This document shows positions 1-8,441 of a stretch of 64,000 nt of DNA, one piece after another. The notes below the pieces were generated by a model. It was not told the DNA's origin. It did no database searches and saw only the letters and a list, made by a program, of their open reading frames with translations. The stretch is taken from positions 4,030,001 to 4,094,000 of the forward strand of contig OZ245815.1 in the NCBI GenBank assembly GCA_965228425.1. Reading direction: 5' to 3'. Position numbers and translations under genes: made by a program. Position 1 is the first letter of the stretch. Each line of letters opens with the position of its first letter. Origin of the DNA: JAJFJD01 sp965228425 (GTDB taxonomy: Bacteria > Pseudomonadota > Alphaproteobacteria > UBA8366).

Positions 1-43
1 CCTTCAACCGGGGGACCCGTCGAAATCGGCGGCGTTTGAGCAT
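1..43 (-). CDS. pssA: Start of probable phosphatidylserine synthase, cut by window edge
   Basis: An ATG at 43..41 on the minus strand overlaps the psd stop codon (TGATG) and opens an uninterrupted frame to the window edge. Only about 14 residues are visible, beginning MLKRRRFRRVPRLK. A basic, arginine-rich N-terminus is usual for alphaproteobacterial CDP-diacylglycerol-serine O-phosphatidyltransferase, and psd-pssA is a common gene order. PssA makes the phosphatidylserine that Psd decarboxylates. The call rests on position and a short basic stretch, with no catalytic motif in view. Confidence 0.5.
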   Translation of the reverse strand, partial: MLKRRRFRRVPRLK

Positions 44-747
44 CAGCGTATTTCTCCCTGCCGCGCGGTCTCGGCGCTGGTCAGATCGGCCAACACCGTC
101 TCGCCGGCAATCGTAGTCTGGTCCGTCACGACAAGCGGCGCAACGCCCGTCGGCAGATAGATATCGACGCGGCTGCCGAACCGAATCATCCCGATCCGAT
201 CGCCCACCTGCAGCGATTGATCCGGCGACACCTCGCAGAGGATGCGCCGGGCGACCAATCCGGCAATCTGAACACAGGCGATGTCGCGGCCGTCGGGCAT
301 CGTCAGCCGCAGCGATTGCCGTTCGTTATGCTCGCTCGCCTTATCCAGCGACGCGTTGAAGAACTTGCCGGGCCGATAGGCCAGTTTGGCGATCCGCCCC
401 GCCACCGGCGACCGGTTAACGTGACAATTGAAGACGTTCATGAAGACGCTGATCCGGGTCAGCGGTGTGTCTCCCATCTCAAGTTCGGGCGGGGGTGGCG
501 CCTCGACGATCATCTGCACGACACCGTCGGCCGGGCTGATCACCAGACCCTCGCGGATCGGGGTGACCCGCGGCGGATCGCGGAAGAAATAAATGCACCA
601 CACGGTCAAGATACAGCCAAGGACGAACAGAGGCGTCCAGAAGAAGCCGAGCACCAGCGTCGCACCGGCAAATGCCGCGATGAACGGATACCCGGCCCGA
701 TGGATCGGCGGCAGTACCGGTTTCAATGTCTCGCGTAAGGTCGTCAC
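43..747 (-). CDS. psd: Phosphatidylserine decarboxylase proenzyme
   Basis: Psd decarboxylates phosphatidylserine to phosphatidylethanolamine at the inner membrane. The 234-aa length fits the short form typical of alphaproteobacteria. Two hydrophobic stretches at about residues 18-35 and 38-54 anchor the N-terminus. The MNVFNCHVNRSP block (about 103-114) is family-typical, and the maturation site is the Gly191-Ser192 pair in RFGSRVD, where self-cleavage produces the pyruvoyl cofactor. The gene overlaps the probable pssA start by one base, so the two should be co-transcribed and translationally coupled. Confidence 0.95.
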   Translation of the reverse strand: MTTLRETLKPVLPPIHRAGYPFIAAFAGATLVLGFFWTPLFVLGCILTVWCIYFFRDPPRVTPIREGLVISPADGVVQMIVEAPPPPELEMGDTPLTRISVFMNVFNCHVNRSPVAGRIAKLAYRPGKFFNASLDKASEHNERQSLRLTMPDGRDIACVQIAGLVARRILCEVSPDQSLQVGDRIGMIRFGSRVDIYLPTGVAPLVVTDQTTIAGETVLADLTSAETARQGEIR

Positions 748-1026
748 GTAGCGGCGCTCCTCTCCCCCGTATCGGCCGACGCGTTTCTGATGACGCTCCG
801 GCGCCCTTTCCGCGCCGCGCCCCGCAAGAGCGCGTAACCTACTGACTTGTCACAGTATCCGCGGCAACTCGGTAACAAAGTGTAAATGTTATGCCGGTTA
901 TATTGGGATGAATTGAACGGATTAAAGCCATTGCCGCGGCCCGATCGTCGCCTGCGCCGTCGCCGTCGAATCCCAAGGCTAAAATACGGGATTTGACGAT
1001 TAGTAGATAAGACCCTGCATTTCATA
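748..1026. other. Intergenic region upstream of psd
   Basis: This 279-base stretch lies between divergent genes. I see no convincing small gene. It holds an inverted repeat TAACA-N9-TGTTA at 873-891, which could be an operator or chance, and AT-rich sequence near 890-910 that may carry the psd promoter. No terminator is evident. Confidence 0.4.
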
Positions 1027-1422
1027 ATGTTAGAGCCCTTCATCAACTTCAGCTTTCGATATAGATCCATGGCCTTCCGGGTCTGGGCCACCGCTGAAGA
1101 AGCGCGGACAGGGTTCGCGTTTTTCGAAGGGCGTCTCGGGGTTCTGCCCTTTACCGGTGACGGATCGAATCGCCGGCAGAACACCCTGGCGGTCCTCGAT
1201 TTGGCGAAACGGCTCACGGACTTCACCGTCGACCTTCCGGACGGATATGAAATTGTCGTTTCGGCGAAGTTGAAATCGGACGGGCCCGTCACACCGGCAT
1301 GGGCCCTCGGCGAAGCGATCAGCCGCCTCGCGGACACCAAGCAACTCGTCGACATGATCGGGTCGCTGCAACCGGCCCGCCGTCTCCGCGACGCCCCGCA
1401 TCATTCTTCTAACGCGCCTTAG
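1027..1422 (+). CDS. Hypothetical protein, 131 aa
   Basis: I do not recognise this protein. Composition is ordinary for a soluble globular protein (FRVWATAEEARTGFAFFEGRLGVLPFTGDG...), with third-position GC bias like the neighbours. It has no signal peptide or membrane segment. The start is uncertain: ATG at 1027 or an in-frame ATG at 1069, neither with a strong Shine-Dalgarno sequence. Its end overlaps the end of the convergent LysM gene by 14 bases. A reverse-strand reading frame also crosses the region, so the strand is likely rather than certain. Confidence 0.55.
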   Translation: MLEPFINFSFRYRSMAFRVWATAEEARTGFAFFEGRLGVLPFTGDGSNRRQNTLAVLDLAKRLTDFTVDLPDGYEIVVSAKLKSDGPVTPAWALGEAISRLADTKQLVDMIGSLQPARRLRDAPHHSSNAP

Positions 1423-2584
1423 ACGTCGGCAGCGAGAAAACCTGGCCCGGGTAGATCAGATCCGGGTCTCGGATCTGATCCCGGTTTGCCCGATAAATGA
1501 CGGAATAAAGGATGCCGTCGCCATAAGACCGCCGCGCGAGCCGCCACAGGCTGTTGCCGGGCTGCACCACGACGAACGTATCCCCTGCAAGTTCAGCGAC
1601 CGGACGGGACCGCGTGAACGGCAGTTCTATACGTTGCGCGACCTTGCCGCTCACCAGTTGATCGATGCGCAAGGTGTATGTCCCCGCTGCAACCGGTCCG
1701 TCCGGGCGGAGCCGCCAGCTTCCATCTTCCCGCACCTCCGCTTCGCCGAGAATCTTATTGTCGAGATAGGCGCGCAAATGCGCGTTCGGTTCGCCCTTGC
1801 CGCCCAGCGTCAAATTGCCCTTTTCGTCGTAGTCGATCACCTGCAGACGGAGCGCGTCCGTCCCGACGCCCGGCCCCGGTTTCGGCTCTTGCAAAATCGT
1901 TGCTGGACCGGCCCCATCACGCGGCACCAGGACCGCAACCGGTGCTTCCGGCTGCGGCGCCGGTTTATCCGATGCCGATGGCGTCGGCGCAGAATTCGGC
2001 TCTGCCGAACGCCGGGCCGCTTGCCCTTGCGGTACCGGTTTCGACGACGCCGTCTCTTTGGGAACCATCAGAACGACAACCTTTTCCGACGCGGCGCTGC
2101 TGCCGTCCGGCCGTTCCGTGGAAATCGACAGGTTGGCATCGCCGGGGTCCAAGCGTCCTTCGGGTACCAGTACCCATTCTCCTTTGTCATTCGCCGTGGT
2201 TTCGCCGACCAGTTTTTCTCGATCGTAGATTTTGACCTTGCTGCCCGGTGCCGCGCGTCCCGCGATGACCGCTTCCCCGGCCGGCGTCACGCGCACCACG
2301 TCGAAGCTGGGTGCGGCGGCGGCTGGCTTCTCGTCCGTCTTCGCCGGCGACGGGGCTTCCGAAGGTGCCGTTCCCGGAGTCTCCGCCGTGGCCGACCGCG
2401 CCGTCTTGGCGGCGTCACCGGCAGAAGGAGTGCTCGTGGCGGAAGATGTGGACGTGGAGGAAGAGTCGGCCGGTGCGTTTGACGTTGTTTTCCGCTCGGC
2501 CTCGTCGACGGGCCAAGTGAAATACAGGATTGCGGCCAGCGCCAAGCCTACCGCGCACGCGCCTATCAGAACATTTCGGTTCAC
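1409..2584 (-). CDS. LysM domain envelope protein with Pro/Ala-rich linkers
   Basis: From the GTG at 2584 (preceded by a GGGGGCGGC-type ribosome site) the product is 391 aa and opens with a signal anchor (NVLIGACAVGLALAAILYF). A low-complexity Ser/Thr/Ala/Pro segment follows, then two repeated beta-rich modules (GEAVIAGRAAPGSKVKIYD and LTLGGKGEPNAHLRAYLD) resembling bacterial Ig-like domains. The C-terminus carries one LysM motif (VVQPGNSLWRLARRSYGDG...IYPGQVFSLP), which binds peptidoglycan. Proteins of this build are common in alphaproteobacteria and probably tether to the cell wall from the inner membrane; the exact role is unknown. A longer in-frame start at 2677 exists but would crowd the divergent gene. 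Confidence 0.8.
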   Translation of the reverse strand: MNRNVLIGACAVGLALAAILYFTWPVDEAERKTTSNAPADSSSTSTSSATSTPSAGDAAKTARSATAETPGTAPSEAPSPAKTDEKPAAAAPSFDVVRVTPAGEAVIAGRAAPGSKVKIYDREKLVGETTANDKGEWVLVPEGRLDPGDANLSISTERPDGSSAASEKVVVLMVPKETASSKPVPQGQAARRSAEPNSAPTPSASDKPAPQPEAPVAVLVPRDGAGPATILQEPKPGPGVGTDALRLQVIDYDEKGNLTLGGKGEPNAHLRAYLDNKILGEAEVREDGSWRLRPDGPVAAGTYTLRIDQLVSGKVAQRIELPFTRSRPVAELAGDTFVVVQPGNSLWRLARRSYGDGILYSVIYRANRDQIRDPDLIYPGQVFSLPTSKAR

Positions 2585-2727
2585 GCCGCCCCCAAAACCG
2601 ATTTCTACACCATCATTTGTAGTATTCCATGCCCCGGGACGCAATGTTGCCTGCCGGACGGCTTTCCCAGTCGGCATCGCGTAATCGAGCTTGTTTTCTC
2701 CCGCGGTGCGTCTTAAACCCCTTTTTC

Positions 2728-3312
2728 ATGGCAGATATCAAATCGGTTTGCGTCTACTGCGCATCGGCATCCGACGGCCCGGAAAGCCATCGGGCGGCGG
2801 CGGCACAACTCGGCACCGCCTTGGCGGAAAACGGCATTCGGCTCGTCTTCGGCGGCGGTCATGTCGGCCTCATGGGTATCGCGGCGGATGCGGCGCTTGC
2901 CGCCGGCGGCGAGGTAATCGGCGTTATCCCCGAATTCTTGCGGGACTGGGAAGTCGGCCATGACGGATGCGACGAATTGATCGTCACATCCTCGATGCAC
3001 AGCCGGAAGCAGAAGATGGCGGAATTGTCCGACGGTTTCGCGATCCTGCCCGGCGGCCTCGGCACCCTGGACGAAGCCTTCGAGATCATTACATGGAAAC
3101 AGCTTAAGCTGCATGACAAGCCGATTGTCATCGCCGACATCGACGGGTATTGGCAACCGTTCAAGTCGCTGTTGGATCATGTCGCGGATAACCGCTACAT
3201 AACGCGTAATGATCCTTCCCTGATCCGATGGGCCGCATCCGTGCCGGAAATCATTCCGGCACTGCAGGGCAGCCCCGCCGAGCAACAATCCTTCGAGTCA
3301 AAAAAGGTCTGA
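2728..3312 (+). CDS. LOG family (TIGR00730) nucleoside-5'-monophosphate phosphoribohydrolase-like protein
   Basis: The 194-aa product is a Rossmann-fold protein of the LOG/TIGR00730 family, whose members hydrolyse cytokinin ribotides or other nucleotide 5'-monophosphates to free base and ribose phosphate. Both signatures are present: GGGHVG at 42-47 and PGGLGTLDE at about 108-116, the PGGxGTxxE motif that carries the catalytic residues. The start MADIKSVCVYCASAS is the family's usual N-terminus, so I place it at 2728 rather than at upstream in-frame codons. The gene diverges from the LysM gene and converges on a lipoprotein gene five bases away. The physiological substrate in bacteria is generally uncertain. 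Confidence 0.9.
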   Translation: MADIKSVCVYCASASDGPESHRAAAAQLGTALAENGIRLVFGGGHVGLMGIAADAALAAGGEVIGVIPEFLRDWEVGHDGCDELIVTSSMHSRKQKMAELSDGFAILPGGLGTLDEAFEIITWKQLKLHDKPIVIADIDGYWQPFKSLLDHVADNRYITRNDPSLIRWAASVPEIIPALQGSPAEQQSFESKKV

Positions 3313-3317
3313 CCGCT

Positions 3318-3632
3318 CTATTTCGGGTCGGTGCAGACAAAAACCGCCCGGCGCTTCTTGAGCAACGGGCAATTGTTGAAATGCAAATCCTCGGTTCGGA
3401 ATTTCACGGTGGAACCGGGTTCCTTGCAGAGGTCGCGCGCCGCGGCAGCCAGGCTTTCACGGGTCGTATTGTTGCCGTTGTAACAGACTCCGACGGCCTG
3501 CTGGTCAGGCCGGACGGAGACCTCCTTCGGGACGCCGGTTTTCGACGGCTCACCGACGACTTGCCAAAATGTGCCGCAGCCGCCCAACGCTGCCGTACTC
3601 AATAGGAGAGCGATACAGTCTCTACGTTGCAT
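3318..3632 (-). CDS. Small putative lipoprotein
   Basis: The 104-aa product starts MQRRDCIALLLSTAALGGCG, a short signal peptide ending in the lipobox LGGC, so Cys19 should be lipidated. The mature part has four more cysteines (VCYNGNN, DLCKEPG, NNCPLL, FVCTDPK) that could form two disulfides in the periplasm. I do not recognise a named family beyond small alphaproteobacterial lipoproteins. The convergent LOG gene ends five bases away. Confidence 0.75.
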   Translation of the reverse strand: MQRRDCIALLLSTAALGGCGTFWQVVGEPSKTGVPKEVSVRPDQQAVGVCYNGNNTTRESLAAAARDLCKEPGSTVKFRTEDLHFNNCPLLKKRRAVFVCTDPK

Positions 3633-3689
3633 TGAAGGGTTATCGCATGATCGGTGAGCGGCGGGAAGAACGGGATTGGCCGACGGTCG

Positions 3690-4868
3690 CTACCGGCCCA
3701 GTTCCCGCATCGCATCGTCCAGACCCTGCAGGGTCAACGGGAACATCCGGTCTTCCATCAGGTCCTTCATAACGCGGATCGACTCATAGTAATCCCAGAC
3801 ATCCCGCGGTTGCGGATTCAGCCAGACGGCGCGCTCATAGATTCGCAGCACTCGCTCCATCCAGACATTGCCGGCCTCTTCGTTCCAGTGTTCGACGCTG
3901 CCGCCGGGATAGACGATTTCGTACGGGCTCATCGTTGCGTCGCCGACGAAGATGACCCGATAGTCCGACGGGTAGGTATGCAGGACCTCCCAGGTATCCA
4001 GCGTTTCGGTGTGCCGGCGGCGGTTGTCTTTCCACACCCGCTCGTACATGCAGTTGTGGAAATAGAAGAACTCGAGATGCTTGAATTCGCTGCGCGCGGC
4101 CGAGAATAACTCCTCGCAGACGCGGATGTGATCGTCCATCGATCCGCCGACATCGAGGAATAGCAACACCTTCACCGCGTTGCGGCGTTCCGGCACCATC
4201 TTGAGGTCGAGATAGCCGGCGTTGTTGGCGGTCGACTTGATCGTATCCGGCAGGTCGAGTTCCGTCGGCAAGCCCTGACGCGTGAACTTACGAAGTCGGC
4301 GCAGCGCGATCTTGATATTGCGCGTACCGATCTCGATCCGGTCGTCGAGATTTTTGAACTGCCGCTGGTCCCAGACCTTGACCGCGCGCCGGTGCCGCGA
4401 TTCATGCTGGCCGATCCGCACACCCTCGGGATTGTAACCGTAGGCGCCGAAGGGCGAACGGCCGGCGGTGCCGATCATCTTGTTGCCGCCCTGATGCCTT
4501 TTCTTCTGTTCTTCCAGACGCTTTTTCAGCGTCTCCATTAATTTCTCCCATCCGCCCAGGGCCTCGATCTCGGCCATCTCTTCCTCGGTGAGATGAAGTT
4601 CGGCGAGCTTGCGCAGCCATTCTTCCGGGATGTCGACCTCGATCTCGCCTTCCGGCCGTTCCAGCCCCTTGAAGACATGGCCGAAAACCTGATCGAAGCG
4701 GTCCAGGTTGCGCTCGTCCTTCACCAGCGCGGACCGGCTGAGATAGTAGAACTTGTCGACACTATATTCCGCGCAGCCCTTCTCCATCGCGCCAATCAGG
4801 GTCAGATACTCCTTGATCGAAACCGGCACGCCGGCCGTGCGGAGTTCGAGGAAGAAGTTAAAGAACAT
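3690..4868 (-). CDS. VWA domain-containing CoxE-like protein
   Basis: The 392-aa product is a VWA protein of the CoxE type, a family that works with MoxR AAA ATPases as metal-centre or complex-assembly chaperones. The N-terminus (MFFNFFLELRTAGVPVSIKEYLTL) is characteristic. The MIDAS-like motif is D239-V-G-G-S243-M-D245, where the middle serine of the canonical DxSxS is glycine. A charged helical region lies at about 90-125. The partner moxR gene is 28 bases upstream on the same strand, consistent with one transcript. The client complex is unknown; no cox structural genes are nearby. Confidence 0.88.
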   Translation of the reverse strand: MFFNFFLELRTAGVPVSIKEYLTLIGAMEKGCAEYSVDKFYYLSRSALVKDERNLDRFDQVFGHVFKGLERPEGEIEVDIPEEWLRKLAELHLTEEEMAEIEALGGWEKLMETLKKRLEEQKKRHQGGNKMIGTAGRSPFGAYGYNPEGVRIGQHESRHRRAVKVWDQRQFKNLDDRIEIGTRNIKIALRRLRKFTRQGLPTELDLPDTIKSTANNAGYLDLKMVPERRNAVKVLLFLDVGGSMDDHIRVCEELFSAARSEFKHLEFFYFHNCMYERVWKDNRRRHTETLDTWEVLHTYPSDYRVIFVGDATMSPYEIVYPGGSVEHWNEEAGNVWMERVLRIYERAVWLNPQPRDVWDYYESIRVMKDLMEDRMFPLTLQGLDDAMRELGR

Positions 4869-4896
4869 CGATCGCTCCCGAGCCGGCCGAACGGCG

Positions 4897-5748
4897 CTAG
4901 TTGTTGCCCTGATCGCGCCGCGCCATGAAGGCCAGCCGTTCGAATAGCTGCACGTCCTGCTCGTTCTTGAGCAACGCGCCGTAAAGCGGCGGAATCATCT
5001 TGGACGGATCGTTGCTGCGCAGCGCATCCGCCGGAATGTCCTCGATCATCAGAAGCTTGAGCCAATCGAGTAACTCGGATGTCGACGGCCGCTTCTTCAA
5101 TCCGGGCACCTCGCGGATGTCGTAAAAAACTTTCATCGCCTCGCGCACGAGCATGCCCTGTATGTCCGGATAGTGCACGTCGACGATATCCTTCATCGTG
5201 TCCTTATCCGGGAAGGCGATGTAATGGAAGAAGCAGCGGCGCAGAAAAGCGTCCGGCAATTCCTTTTCGTTGTTCGACGTGATGATGACGATCGGACGCT
5301 GCGATGCTTTGACCTGCTCGCGCGTCTCGTAGACGAAGAATTCCATCCGGTCGAGTTCGAGCAGCAGGTCGTTCGGAAACTCGATGTCCGCCTTGTCAAT
5401 CTCGTCGATCAGCAGCACCGGGCGCTGATCGGAATCGAACGCTTCCCACAACTTGCCGCGCACGATGTAGTTCGAAATGTCGTGCACCTGTTCGTCGCCG
5501 AGCTGACTGTCCCGCAGCCGCCGCACGGCGTCGTACTCGTACAAGCCGTGCTGCGCTTTGGTAGTCGACTTGATGTGCCATTCGATCAGCGGTGCGTTGA
5601 TCGCCTCGGCGACCTCATGCGCAAGGATCGTCTTTCCGGTGCCCGGCTCGCCCTTGATCAACAGCGGCCGTTCTAGGCTGATGGACGCATTCACCGCGAC
5701 CATCAGGTCCTCGGTCGCAACGTATTTATCGGTTCCTTCAAAGCGCAT
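4897..5748 (-). CDS. MoxR family AAA ATPase
   Basis: I take the start at 5748 (MRFEGTDKYVATEDL), giving 283 aa, the usual size for this MoxR subgroup; the frame stays open far upstream but without family-like sequence. Walker A is GEPGTGKT at 33-40 and Walker B is VLLIDEIDKAD at about 111-121, followed by the sensor region PIVIITSNNEKELPDAFLRRC. MoxR ATPases pair with VWA proteins to remodel or activate protein complexes. The gene is immediately upstream of the CoxE-like gene, a conserved two-gene arrangement. Confidence 0.92.
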   Translation of the reverse strand: MRFEGTDKYVATEDLMVAVNASISLERPLLIKGEPGTGKTILAHEVAEAINAPLIEWHIKSTTKAQHGLYEYDAVRRLRDSQLGDEQVHDISNYIVRGKLWEAFDSDQRPVLLIDEIDKADIEFPNDLLLELDRMEFFVYETREQVKASQRPIVIITSNNEKELPDAFLRRCFFHYIAFPDKDTMKDIVDVHYPDIQGMLVREAMKVFYDIREVPGLKKRPSTSELLDWLKLLMIEDIPADALRSNDPSKMIPPLYGALLKNEQDVQLFERLAFMARRDQGNN

Positions 5749-6194
5749 GGATTGTCCTGATTTTCGTTGATTGCCGTGATTTGCGGGGGATTGTGCAGTG
5801 CGGCAAGAGTATGCCGACGCGGACTTTCGATCAAGTTGAAGCACGCCTGAAGGACCGGCCTCCCGGTTGGAGAACAGCGGGAAAATCGCGTAAGATCGCG
5901 GCCGTTCCCGAAATATGCCGGCGGGACGGGCCATACGGGCCGTACTGCCCGACATGTCGCGGAAAAAGCGGGTGATGGGGCCGTTTACAACTTTACAGAC
6001 GCGCGGATACGCCGCATCTATGTGCCGCAAAAAATGCAGCATTCCCATGGATTGCTGCCAGACACCGTTACCATCAAGCCAGGAACGCCCGATCGGTCGA
6101 CTTGATGGCGATTGCACCTTTGGCGAGTCGCTGCGTGCAATATCGATCAGATCATACGGGCACGACATCGTTAGACTGCTGGAGACCCATAGAA
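5749..6194. other. Divergent intergenic region between moxR and icd
   Basis: This 446-base gap should contain the divergent promoters for moxR and icd. Reading frames here lack family-like sequence. The only clear structure is the inverted repeat near the icd end, listed separately. I could not assign -35/-10 boxes with confidence. Confidence 0.4.
6111..6141. repeat. Inverted repeat ATTGCAC-N17-GTGCAAT upstream of icd
   Basis: Perfect 7-bp arms at 6111-6117 and 6135-6141 are separated by 17 bases, 54 bases upstream of the icd start. The arms could be a repressor site or a leader hairpin. No T-tract follows, so a terminator is unlikely. Function is inferred only from position. Confidence 0.4.
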
Positions 6195-8420
6195 ATGCCT
6201 GACAAGCCAGATATCATCTACACCATCGTCGACGAAGCGCCGGAATTGGCGAGCGGCTCCTTCCTGCCGATCATCCGGGCCTTCGTACGCACTTCGGGCA
6301 TCTCCGTCGGCACGAAGGACATATCCCTGGCGGGCCGCATCCTGGCGCAATTCCCCGACCGCCTGACCGCCGAGCAACGCCAGCCCGACGACCTCTCCGA
6401 ACTCGGCGAGATCGTCAAGACGCCAGAAGCCAACGTGATCAAGCTACCGAATATCAGCGCTTCGGTCCCGCAGCTGAAGGCGGCCGTCGCGGAACTGCAG
6501 TCGCAGGGTTACGCCCTGCCCGACTATCCCGACGATCCGCAGTCGGATGAAGAGCGCAAGATCCAAGCGGCCTACACCGTCGCGACGGGCAGCGCCGTGA
6601 ATCCGGTTCTACGCGAAGGCAATTCGGACCGGCGCGCGCCGAATGCGGTCAAGGAATACGCCAAGAAGAACCCGCACCGGATGGGCAAGTGGTCGCCGAA
6701 CTCCAAGACGCATGTCGCCTCGATGTCGGACAACGACTTCTTCGCCAACGAGAAATCCACGACCATCAGCGACGCGCAGGCAGGCGACGCCCGGATCGAG
6801 TTTGTCGCAGGTGATGGATCGGTTCAGGTGCTCAAGGACAATCATCCGTTGCAGCCGGGCGAAGTGGTCGATGCGACCTTCATGAGCGCCAAAGCGCTGC
6901 GCGGCTTCCTGATCGAACAAGTGGCCGATTCCAAGGCACAGGACGTGTTGTTTTCCATGCATGTCAAAGCGACCATGATGAAGGTGTCGGACCCGATCAT
7001 TTTCGGCCATGCGGTCTATGCCTATTTCAAGGACGTCTTCGACAAGCACGCCGCGGCTTTGGACGAGGCCGGCGTCGACCCGGACGACGGCGTCGGCGAC
7101 ATGGTCGCGAAAATTCAGTCTCTGCCGGACGCCAAGCGCAGCGAGATCGAGGCCGACATAGAGGCGTGCCTGGCGGAACAGCCGGACATGTACATGGTGA
7201 ATTCGGACCGCGGCATCACCAACCTGCATGTGCCGAGCGACGTCATCATCGATGCCTCCATGCCCGCGCTGATCCGCGACGGCGGCAAAGGCTGGGGCCC
7301 CGACAACGAACAGCACGACACCAAATGCGTGATCCCCGACCGCAGCTATGCCCCGGTCTACGCGGAAGCGATCGACTTCTTCAAGGAAAACGGCGCTTTT
7401 GATCCGTCAAAGCTGGGCACGGTCCCGAATGTGGGATTGATGGCGCAAAAGGCCGAGGAATACGGCTCGCATCCGCAAACCTTCAAGGCGCCGGCCAACG
7501 GTACGATGCGCGTGGTCGACGCCGCCGGCAACGTGATCCACGAGCATGCGGTCGAGACCGACGACATTTGGCGCATGTGCATGGTTAAGGACGCGCCGAT
7601 CCGGGATTGGGTGCAGCTCGCCGTATCCCGGGCCCGCATAACCGGGGCACCGGCGGTGTTCTGGTTGAACAAGGACCGCGCCCATGACGCCCAGCTCATC
7701 ACGAAGGTCGAAACCTATCTGAAAGACCACGACACCGACGGGCTCGACATCCACGTTATGGCACCCAAGGAAGCGACGCGTTTCTCGATGGAGCGGATGG
7801 CCAAGGGCGAAGACACCATCTCGGTCACCGGCAACGTGCTGCGCGACTACCTGACGGACCTGTTCCCGATCCTCGAATTGGGCACCAGCGCCAAAATGCT
7901 GTCCGTCGTGCCATTGATGAACGGCGGTGGTTTGTTCGAGACCGGCGCCGGTGGTTCCGCGCCGAAGCATGTGCAGCAATTCGTCGAAGAGGGTCACCTT
8001 CGGTGGGATTCACTGGGCGAGTTCTGCGCCCTCGCCGCCTCGCTGGAACACTTCGCCCGGTTTGCCGGCAATGCGAAGGCCCAGGTTCTTGCCGATACGC
8101 TCGACGCCGCGACGGCGAAATTCCTCGACACCAACAAATCGCCGAGCCGCAAGGTTGGGGAAATCGATACCCGGGGAAGCCATTTCTACTTAGCGCTCTA
8201 CTGGGCGCAGGCGCTTGCCGCCCAGGACGCGGACGCCGATTTGAAATCCGAGTTCACGCCGATCGCGAAAGCGATGACCGACAACGAATCCAAGATCATG
8301 GACGAGTTGAACGCGGCGCAGGGGTCACCGGTGGACCTGGGCGGTTACTTCCACCAGGACCAGGACAAGCGCACCACCGCGATGCGGCCGAGCGCGACGC
8401 TGAACGACATCATCAAGTAG
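6195..8420 (+). CDS. icd: NADP-dependent isocitrate dehydrogenase, monomeric type
   Basis: This TCA-cycle enzyme converts isocitrate to 2-oxoglutarate and CO2 with NADP+. From ATG 6195, preceded by GGAG, the product is 741 aa, the size of the monomeric IDH family, which is unrelated in length to the roughly 400-aa dimeric enzyme. Family blocks include SGSFLPIIRAFV near the N-terminus, KNPHRMGKWSPNSKTHVASM in the middle, and RAHDAQLITKVETYLKDH with GGGLFETGAGGSAPKHVQQ toward the C-terminus. A longer reading frame from 6102 lacks family sequence before MPDKPDIIYTIVDEAP. It converges on alaS 21 bases away. Confidence 0.96.
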   Translation: MPDKPDIIYTIVDEAPELASGSFLPIIRAFVRTSGISVGTKDISLAGRILAQFPDRLTAEQRQPDDLSELGEIVKTPEANVIKLPNISASVPQLKAAVAELQSQGYALPDYPDDPQSDEERKIQAAYTVATGSAVNPVLREGNSDRRAPNAVKEYAKKNPHRMGKWSPNSKTHVASMSDNDFFANEKSTTISDAQAGDARIEFVAGDGSVQVLKDNHPLQPGEVVDATFMSAKALRGFLIEQVADSKAQDVLFSMHVKATMMKVSDPIIFGHAVYAYFKDVFDKHAAALDEAGVDPDDGVGDMVAKIQSLPDAKRSEIEADIEACLAEQPDMYMVNSDRGITNLHVPSDVIIDASMPALIRDGGKGWGPDNEQHDTKCVIPDRSYAPVYAEAIDFFKENGAFDPSKLGTVPNVGLMAQKAEEYGSHPQTFKAPANGTMRVVDAAGNVIHEHAVETDDIWRMCMVKDAPIRDWVQLAVSRARITGAPAVFWLNKDRAHDAQLITKVETYLKDHDTDGLDIHVMAPKEATRFSMERMAKGEDTISVTGNVLRDYLTDLFPILELGTSAKMLSVVPLMNGGGLFETGAGGSAPKHVQQFVEEGHLRWDSLGEFCALAASLEHFARFAGNAKAQVLADTLDAATAKFLDTNKSPSRKVGEIDTRGSHFYLALYWAQALAAQDADADLKSEFTPIAKAMTDNESKIMDELNAAQGSPVDLGGYFHQDQDKRTTAMRPSATLNDIIK

Positions 8421-8441
8421 AAGAATGGTGCGGCGGGGCCG

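Noticed and set aside
744..1355. 203-codon reverse-strand frame over the psd upstream region and first hypothetical gene
   Set aside because: Composition is Arg/Ser-rich and shadow-like, with no ribosome site; it covers the likely psd promoter.
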